This document shows positions 58,004-64,000 of a DNA stretch of 64,000 nt, one piece after another; the first letter of the stretch is position 1; every line of letters starts with the position of its first letter. The notes under the pieces were generated by a model. It worked only from the letters and a program-made list of their open reading frames with translations, was not told the origin of the DNA and made no database searches. A program made the position numbers and the translations under genes. Source of the stretch: Nemophila menziesii (lineage: Eukaryota; Streptophyta; Magnoliopsida; Boraginales; Hydrophyllaceae); assembly GCA_029959085.1 (NCBI GenBank), contig JARWIR010000005.1, positions 8,558,501-8,622,500 of the forward strand, in the 5' to 3' direction.

Positions 58004-61000
58004 ATGGATTCCGATGTTCTTGTTATGTTCAAGGCTGGTACGGAGCATGTATTATTGCCGTTCAACAAGTTGGTTGACTTTAATTCGATAAAGGATTTTG
58101 TAGTCAACAGATGGGGTTCGTTTGACGGTTATGTTATTTTATCGTGTACTATTGGTGATTATAAAGATTCCAGACTAGAGAATGACTATGATTTCACCAC
58201 AATCAAGTGGATTTTGGATCGTGGCAATTACGATAAGATGGATATTTTTGTACCTGATAAACGAGCTAGCTTACCTTTTAGTAAACCCGATACCGATTCA
58301 TCCCGTTTACGTGTTCAACTCAGTCAACCCGCACCTTTACAATCTATTCACGACCCTTCCATACCCGACCCCGCTCCATCCTTTTTCATACATGAATTTG
58401 AGGATTTAATAAGTGACTCGTGGAAATGTCTCTTACAACATACAGGGCAGTGTTTTATGGGCGGTTCTGAACAATTTCGCATAGCTCTTTGTAAACAAAC
58501 CGCAGTAGAAGGCTTCGAGTTTGACTATATTCATAACAATAAGAATCGTATAAGCACTCAATGATTTTACAAGGTTAGCAAGGGCTGCAAATGGTACGTC
58601 TATGTTTCTCCAGATAAATTTAACGGTTTTTGGTACGTGAGGACTTATAGGTCTACTCATACATGCGGTCACGTTTACAAAAAGATGTCGCATGATAGGT
58701 TGGACTCTAGTGTCTTATCTCATGTTATTGCGGACGAGGCATGCGAATCCTTCTCTTAGGCCTAGAGAAATTCAGTTTATTCTAAAGGAGAGCTACGGTT
58801 TCGTTGTTTCTTACAAAACTTCTTGGGGCACGGTCGACAAGGCAAAGGACCATCTATTTGGCGATACGATTCCTCGTTTAATCGTTTGCAGACTTATTTT
58901 GAGAAGCTTAAAGCGCTTGATCCGGATACTGTTTTTTCCGTCGAGTGTGATCCTGTTTCTCATGTATTCCATCGTTTTTTTTCTCGTTTGGAGCATCCAT
59001 AGCTGGATTTCGATCATGACGTCCGATGTTATTTTTGGATTGATCTTTCTTGAAATCCAAATACAAAGGAATGTTAGTTGTGGCTACTGCTAAGGATGGT
59101 AACCAAGGTTAGTTGAAGATCCATATATGGTAATCAGTTGTTATATTAATGATCATGCTCAGTAAACCTGCTGAGCATATGATCCATGCTCAGTAAAAAA
59201 AAATTCATTGACTACATGCTCAGTACTTTTTTGTGTTTATACAGGGTTATTCCCTGTTGCTTTTGGTGTGGTCCCCAATGAAGACACAGCCAGTTGGACT
59301 GGATTCCTGACCTTCTTGAAACCTCTCATAAGTGGCCGACCACTCACTTTCATCTCTGATCGTAACCCGGGATTATTAAACGCCGTGAAAATTTTGTTCC
59401 CAAACGATAGTCATAGTTTCTGTCTTAAACATATAGAGAAAAATCTTCGGGTTGCAACGAAGGGTTCTACGTTTTTCCGCGATCGAATGGTTCATCTTAT
59501 GAACACAGTTGCACGCGCACCGGACATTCCACACTTTGATTACTTTATGAATATCTGGCTTCTTGAAGGTAAAAATCAACTCCGCACATTCCTTAGTACA
59601 TTGCCGAAGGAGAACTATGCAAATGCGCATTTCCCTGGCCGGAGGTATGGTGAAATGACATCAAACGCAGTCGAATCGTTCAACTTTTGTATATTAGAGC
59701 AAAGGGGTCTTCCTATTTCACAGCTTATCGACACTTTGCGTGTAAAACTGATGCAGTGGTTTTAGGATCGTTCTTTAACTTCATCTAAATGGACAACTCC
59801 ACTATGCCCCTCTTCTATGACAATGTATAACACCAATATTTGCCTTAGCTCTACGTGGAGTGTTAAACAGTCAAACCTGAATCTTTTCCAGGACGGTTCT
59901 AACCCCGTTATGGTTGTAGACATCGCCGCTCGGACATGTTCTTGTTGTTCATGGCAAGATCTTGGTTTCCCTTGCCAACACGCGATTTGTGCACTGTCAT
60001 CTGCTGGTGTTGTAAACCCTTTTGAATACGCCGAGTCATATTTTCATGTTTCTTCTTACAGGGATTTGTAGGCAAAAAGTATTCCTCCCATGTCGACTTT
60101 TGAAATAGAAGGCCCCTAGGAGATTCCGAAATTGTCCGTCCTCCTCCATGTAGAGTTCAACCTGGCAGGCCTCATTCCAAGTGATTCTGTTCATTTACTG
60201 AGAAACCGGTTCGTATAATTCGGTGTGGAAGGTGCCACAGGATTGGAACTCACAACCGCAAAAAATGCAGGTCTAAAATATGATTCTTTTTTGTTGGAAT
60301 TAACTTTTTGTTTTCTTAAGTATTCAATCTTGTAATACTTGTTAATTTTGCTTGTAAGGACATTAAGATTTGATTTTTGCATTGATATATTCAGTGTTTT
60401 GGTGTTATGTAACAGGTTTGTTGATTATTGAGCCTATGCTCAGTACTTTGTTCTGAGTATTGTCCAATGCTCAGTACTTTGTATAGAGTATTGTCCCATG
60501 ATCAGTACTTTTTACTGAGCATACATCCTATGATCAGTACTTTTTACTAATCATTACCTTGTGCTGAGTGTTGTTATATGCTCAGTACTTTGACTTGGAG
60601 TGTGAACATCTCATACTCAGTAATATTTACTGAGCATATGCTCCATGCTCAGTTTTTTGGCTTAGATAGTTCAAAATACCAAAAAAACTCAACATAAATG
60701 TAAAAATCTGCATATGTAAATGTTACAACCTAGTTCAAAATACCACATAATCAACTGAAATACGATATAGAAATACGACATAGTAGTTCGAAATGTTACA
60801 ACCTAGTTCAAAATACCACATAATCAAAATAAATACGACATAGTAGTTCAAAATATTACAAATCAGATCAATTATAAGTCTACAATTTACTATTACATTA
60901 TCAGTCAGACACAAGCAATGATGCGGGGATACTTTTCACTCCTTAGCAGTTTACTCACTATCTCCGCGCGCATCCCATTTATCACACTTGGTTTAAATGA

Positions 61001-61750
61001 ATAGGTCCTGACCATGCCCGATCTGTAAACATGTTTTGCCCATAACAAAACAAACACCCCACAATCTAAACTCCCCTGCTCATGCTGAGGCGATTTCATA
61101 TGGATTATTGGATACTTTTCTTCAAAATTTTGATTATTTGCATGCAGGACTTCTTTCACGAGGTAATTTCTATATCTCTCTGCAGCAATTTCTGTCTTAG
61201 AACCAATCGATCCTTTTCCTTTGTTGCATATTGAGTTGTAGTGTTTGAAAGTCTTATTTAGCCTGTCGTACACAATAAGGCTCCAGTGACTTCCACTTTT
61301 TCCTTCTTTTACAAAAACGGGGAGCAGCGTATAATCTTGCTCAACACAATTTTTAGAAAACGGTTCCTTTACCAATACATTTCTTGCTTCTTCTAATCCG
61401 TCCTCCTCAACGTAATGCTGTTAACACAATAAAACAACGACTATAATTATTGCCCATTACTATAAGAAAAAAATATTGGTTTACTGTTTTACTCACGTAG
61501 CAGCTGCCCCATTGAAATTTAAATTTTCGCGGGAATCCAATCTGTCCATTCCCGTATTCCTCGTCCATCATCACTAGCATAGCATCAATTACCCGTGTTC
61601 AGACAGATTGTGTACATGCTCAGTACTTTAGTACACACTAAACAATTTTCTGAGCATGTCAAACATACTCAATAAGTTTACCGAGCATATATTTGAAAAA
61701 ACTCAATAAACTTACTGAGCATATTCGACACGCTTAGACATTTACTAAGT
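57640..61750. repeat. Dispersed TGCTCAGTA / TACTGAGCA motif
   Basis: Clusters at 57640-57960 (first intron of the transposase gene), 59150-59230 (its second intron), 60430-60660 (between the two genes) and 61610-61740 (an intron of the ULP1-like gene). Typical forms are ATGCTCAGTACTTT and TTTACTGAGCATA. Both orientations occur and some face each other. About 25-30 copies of the 7-base core or one-base variants; none falls in the conserved transposase exons. Confidence 0.85.
58004..60283 (+). pseudogene. MULE (mudrA-like) transposase, degraded
   Basis: Domains in order: a short N-terminal domain (MDSDVLVMFKAGTEH ... NDYDFTTIKWIL); a MuDR DNA-binding domain (FRIALCKQTAVEGFEFDY, GCKWYVYVSPDKFNGFWY, THTCGHVY); the DDE-type MULE transposase core (FPVAFGVVPNEDTASWTGFL, ISDRNPGLLNAV, FCLKHIEKNL, TSNAVESFN); a SWIM zinc finger (ARTCSCCSWQDLGFPCQHA); and a terminal zinc knuckle (RCGRCHRIGTHNRKKC). 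Damage: an in-frame TGA at 58562, frameshifts near 58735 and 58870, stops near 59003, 59763, 60069 and 60117, and a shift before the knuckle. A GT/AG intron at about 59107-59243 is kept. The protein would have cut and moved MULE ends; this copy cannot. Confidence 0.88.
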
Positions 61751-62669
61751 ATTAAGGTGGTTTAACCATAATTCATACCTCTACCGGTAAGGCACCCCTG
61801 TGTGCGATGTTTAATGCTTCATATCCCGACACGGTAATTGAATCTTTCATCCACACGTGATCCTTCAGCTGTTCGTCGGATTTTCTGTATAACCAATCAT
61901 GTTGTGCTTGATCCGCCATATTCTTGTCGAAAAATCTCCGGTTTGTTTTGACCTTTGTTTTTTCTTGAATCGGTTTTTGCCCTTATCATGCACCGTCGCC
62001 TTCTTGCTATCCTTCACCTTCACAGTATCCTTCTTGCTATCCCGATCATCTTCGTCATCTTGACTTGCATTCAGCAAGTCGAATTTTGGTTGCGATGGAT
62101 AGATCTTGACTCCCTTCGATGTAGGTTTAGCTAATTTTGCAGGTTTTGTATTTTTCTCCGGAATCTGTTTTCTTTTTGTTGCTCAGACCGATGCATCTTC
62201 TACGAATTCCGAGTCTTTCGTTGCCTTCACACCCCGTTTGTTCATCTTGACATTCCTCGGAATGCTACCCGGAGTATATGTTCGGTAATTTTTGCTCTCT
62301 TGTTGTTTGCTGGTCCCTTTAGCAGTCTGTTTAGCACCACAGACCATTTTTACCACGGAATACAGCCTACCCTCCTCCTCCTTACTTAGAACTGGTGCTT
62401 CTTCTCCATCTGTATGCTCACTAGTTTCCCTAGCTTCAACTTCTCCCCGAGCCACCATTTTAGTAATTTCAGTTGACAACGCGGTTTTATTTTTAAGCTT
62501 TTTGTTCTCTTCCTCGATTACTAAAGCACCATTCACAAGAGTCTCATGTGCTTCAATCATTGACACATTATCGTCTAAAGCCGCTTTAAGTTGAGCTTCC
62601 AAATTCTATTCGTGTCAGCCAATTCTTTTATCTTTTTGTCTTGTGTAAAACATTTGGCATTAGCAATGT

Positions 62670-62960
62670 TTATGTCTTCTTCGAGTGTATGTATCCTCTT
62701 GCCCAGTTGTTTAACTTTACATTTTTCTTCTCAAAGATTTTTCCCTGTATCTTTTCTTCTTCGAGTTTTTTCACCTCCTCTGTCAATCTCTCTATCTCGC
62801 CTACCAGTCGGCTGTTCTCACAAGCTACATCATCAATTCGACCGCCGATTCGATCAATTTGGATCTTTTCTTCTTCAAGTTTTTTGACCTCCTCTGTCAA
62901 CTTCTCTACTTCGCCTACCAGTCGGTTGTTCTCACAAGCTGCATCATCGATTCGACCGCG
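62670..62960 (-). repeat. Duplicated coiled-coil coding repeat
   Basis: Two adjacent copies of a ~105-bp unit encode IDD.ACEN.RLVGE.E.LTE then EVKKLEEEKIQ. The heptad-like leucine and lysine/glutamate spacing predicts a coiled coil in the ULP1-like protein. Confidence 0.85.
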
Positions 62961-63299
62961 AAGGCTCAACACAATTGGATCTTTGGAACCTGATCCTACT
63001 TGGCTTGCTCCATCAAACCTGTATCTCAGACACTCTGCCTCCTCATTTACAACACGTTCTTTCACTTTACACACACCAGACTCCTCTATCCTATTTTTCG
63101 GACATCTCTTCATTCCCGTCTTCTTTCTCGAATTCCTTCTCGGCTTCCTTCTCGGCTTCCTTTTTTACTTTACTCGGTTTGTCAGTTTCCATCTTTTCAT
63201 ATTCATCGCCTCCGCTTGGTGGACCATCATCTTCTAATGAGTCTTCCACCACGATCTCTTCCGCCTCACTTGACACTTCTGTGTTTTGGTCGTTGTCCT

Positions 63300-63780
63300 T
63301 ATTTAACTGAGCATCACCTTCATCCTCATCCTCTCTATTGATCTCAAACCCATCTCCATTGTCATTAATCAAATCATTTACATTTATATCATCACTAACT
63401 ATCACATCATCAACATTTTCCTCCTCAACATCATTTTCTTTATTCTGAGCTTCCTCTCCATCACCATTAGTCTGAGCATGACCATCCTCTTCATCTCAGT
63501 CAGTAACATTGTTCTGATTATTATCTACATCACCATTTGTTGGAGCAGTCACTTCATCACCTTCGCTACCATCATTATCACCATTGTTCTGAGCATTATG
63601 TACATCATCATCTTCGTCATCATTATCCTGAGCATTAACCTCATCACCTTCATTATCGTCACCTTCGTTAGCATTACCCTGAGCATTCACTTCTTCACCT
63701 TCATCACCGTTTTGCTGATTTCTTTGTAAATGAAGAAATTCTTCCTCTTCTTCAGTAGGTTCTAGTTCTTTCATAGAGAC
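63300..63780 (-). repeat. Acidic repeat tract with in-phase ATGCTCAG units
   Basis: The minus strand encodes Asp/Glu/Asn/Gly-rich repeats such as DNEGDEVNAQDNDDEDDD. The NAQ, HAQ or DAQ in each repeat is encoded by ATGCTCAG, the same core that peppers the non-coding parts of this MULE (at about 63308, 63474, 63590, 63630 and 63681). Confidence 0.75.
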
Positions 63781-64000
63781 CTACAACCATTTTACAAACA
63801 AAATTAATTAATAATATCTATACTCAATACAATTCGAAAAAACTTAGTAGTATCAAGATTTCATTACCTTTTTTTGTTTCACCCGATGAGGGTCTGCCTT
63901 TTTGTAACCAGTAAGATACTCCCACTTTAAAAATCTTGGAGATGCATCTTGGTCCCTCGGTCTTCCAACAACTACGTGCTCATAATACCAAGGCTGAAAT

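Larger units (their letters stand above)
56794..64000. mobile_element. Large MULE with transposase and ULP1-type gene (runs off the window)
   Basis: Contains a mudrA-like transposase pseudogene reading right (58004-60283) and, tail-to-tail with it, a ULP1-like gene reading left (60905 to the edge). This pairing is known for the ULP-carrying (Kaonashi-type) MULEs of plants. The proposed left end, GAGATTATTACCCAAGGGGT then CTTGATCACACCACCCC, parallels the left end of the MULE at 41322 (GAGAAAATGCTACTTAGGGT then CTAGAACACACACCCC). The right end lies beyond 64000. Both genes are broken, so the copy is not autonomous now. Confidence 0.75.
60905..64000 (-). pseudogene. ULP1-like cysteine protease gene of the MULE (partial, damaged)
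   Basis: ULP1/SENP (peptidase C48) enzymes remove SUMO-like modifiers. The last exon (60905-61417) is open: GSHWSLIVYD (His), FKHYNSI (usual Asp position), SPQHEQGSLDCGVF (Gln and Cys). It splices in phase to 61497-61592 (VIDAMLVMMDEEYGNGQIGF). Upstream, 61779-61920 reads ADQAQHDWLYRKSDEQLKDH, then basic, coiled-coil (LTEEVKKLEEEKIQ twice) and strongly acidic regions to 63780. A further exon from 63868 to the edge (FQPWYYEHVVVGRPRD, SPRFLKWE) resembles the DUF1985-type N-terminal part of such proteins. Damage: TGA at 63496 and 62183, frameshifts near 63100, 62640 and 61925, and no clear acceptor at 61593. The protease exon is better kept than the rest. Confidence 0.75.

Noticed and set aside
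62641..63341. Long plus-strand serine/phenylalanine-rich frames
   Set aside because: They are antisense to the coiled-coil and acidic coding region of the ULP1-like gene, which explains their odd composition.

Overview
This is plant nuclear DNA, most likely from a eudicot. It is AT-rich and has spliced genes with GT/AG introns, F-box and B3-domain genes, and a dense load of plant-type transposons (Helitron, MULEs, Stowaway and other MITEs, LINE remnants, and LTR pieces with an Athila-like protein domain). I cannot name the species. There is no bacterial or organellar signature, no CRISPR array, and no rRNA or canonical tRNA gene that I could see.

The backbone is a tandem array of one cassette: an F-box-like pseudogene segment followed by a B3-domain gene and a shared spacer. 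F-box segments lie at 1-770 plus 7270-9520, 20112-22750, 43390-45752 and, as the upstream part only, 54920-55250. B3 genes lie at 12331-14552 (519 aa, intact), 36647-38809 (frameshifted) and 49848-51991 (498 aa, intact). The two intact B3 genes are the only clearly functional-looking host genes. They encode a predicted nuclear DNA-binding protein with an N-terminal basic cluster, a central B3 domain and a conserved C-terminal helical/coiled-coil region. All F-box copies are broken.

Mobile elements have been inserted into each cassette copy. Copy 1 holds a 5.2-kb Helitron (2040-7269) carrying pieces of RPL32, PCNA, a ZNF593/Bud20-type zinc finger gene, UTP21, an oligopeptidase B-like gene and a MULE protein N-terminus. 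Spacer A holds a 3.2-kb Pack-MULE (16885-20111) carrying pieces of COG7, a NUB1-like gene, an ARID4/PHD gene and a WD40 gene, plus a 1-kb minisatellite with a 63-bp unit. From 22995 to 29450 lies another cluster of same-strand gene fragments (PABP, UBP, LRRC40-like, KEA antiporter, DUF760) whose vehicle I could not define. From 31609 to 35175 lie Athila-like retrotransposon remnants and an LTR. Spacer B holds a LINE fragment and a 1.49-kb MULE with an exact 9-bp target duplication (41322-42810).

The right end (56794 to the window edge) is a large, decayed MULE of the kind that carries an accessory ULP1-type cysteine protease gene. A mudrA-like transposase pseudogene reads rightward and a ULP1-like gene with a long acidic/coiled-coil region reads leftward. 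Its end resembles the terminal repeats of the 1.49-kb MULE, so the two look like members of one family. Its non-coding parts are peppered with the short motif TGCTCAGTA, which also recurs inside the acidic coding tract.
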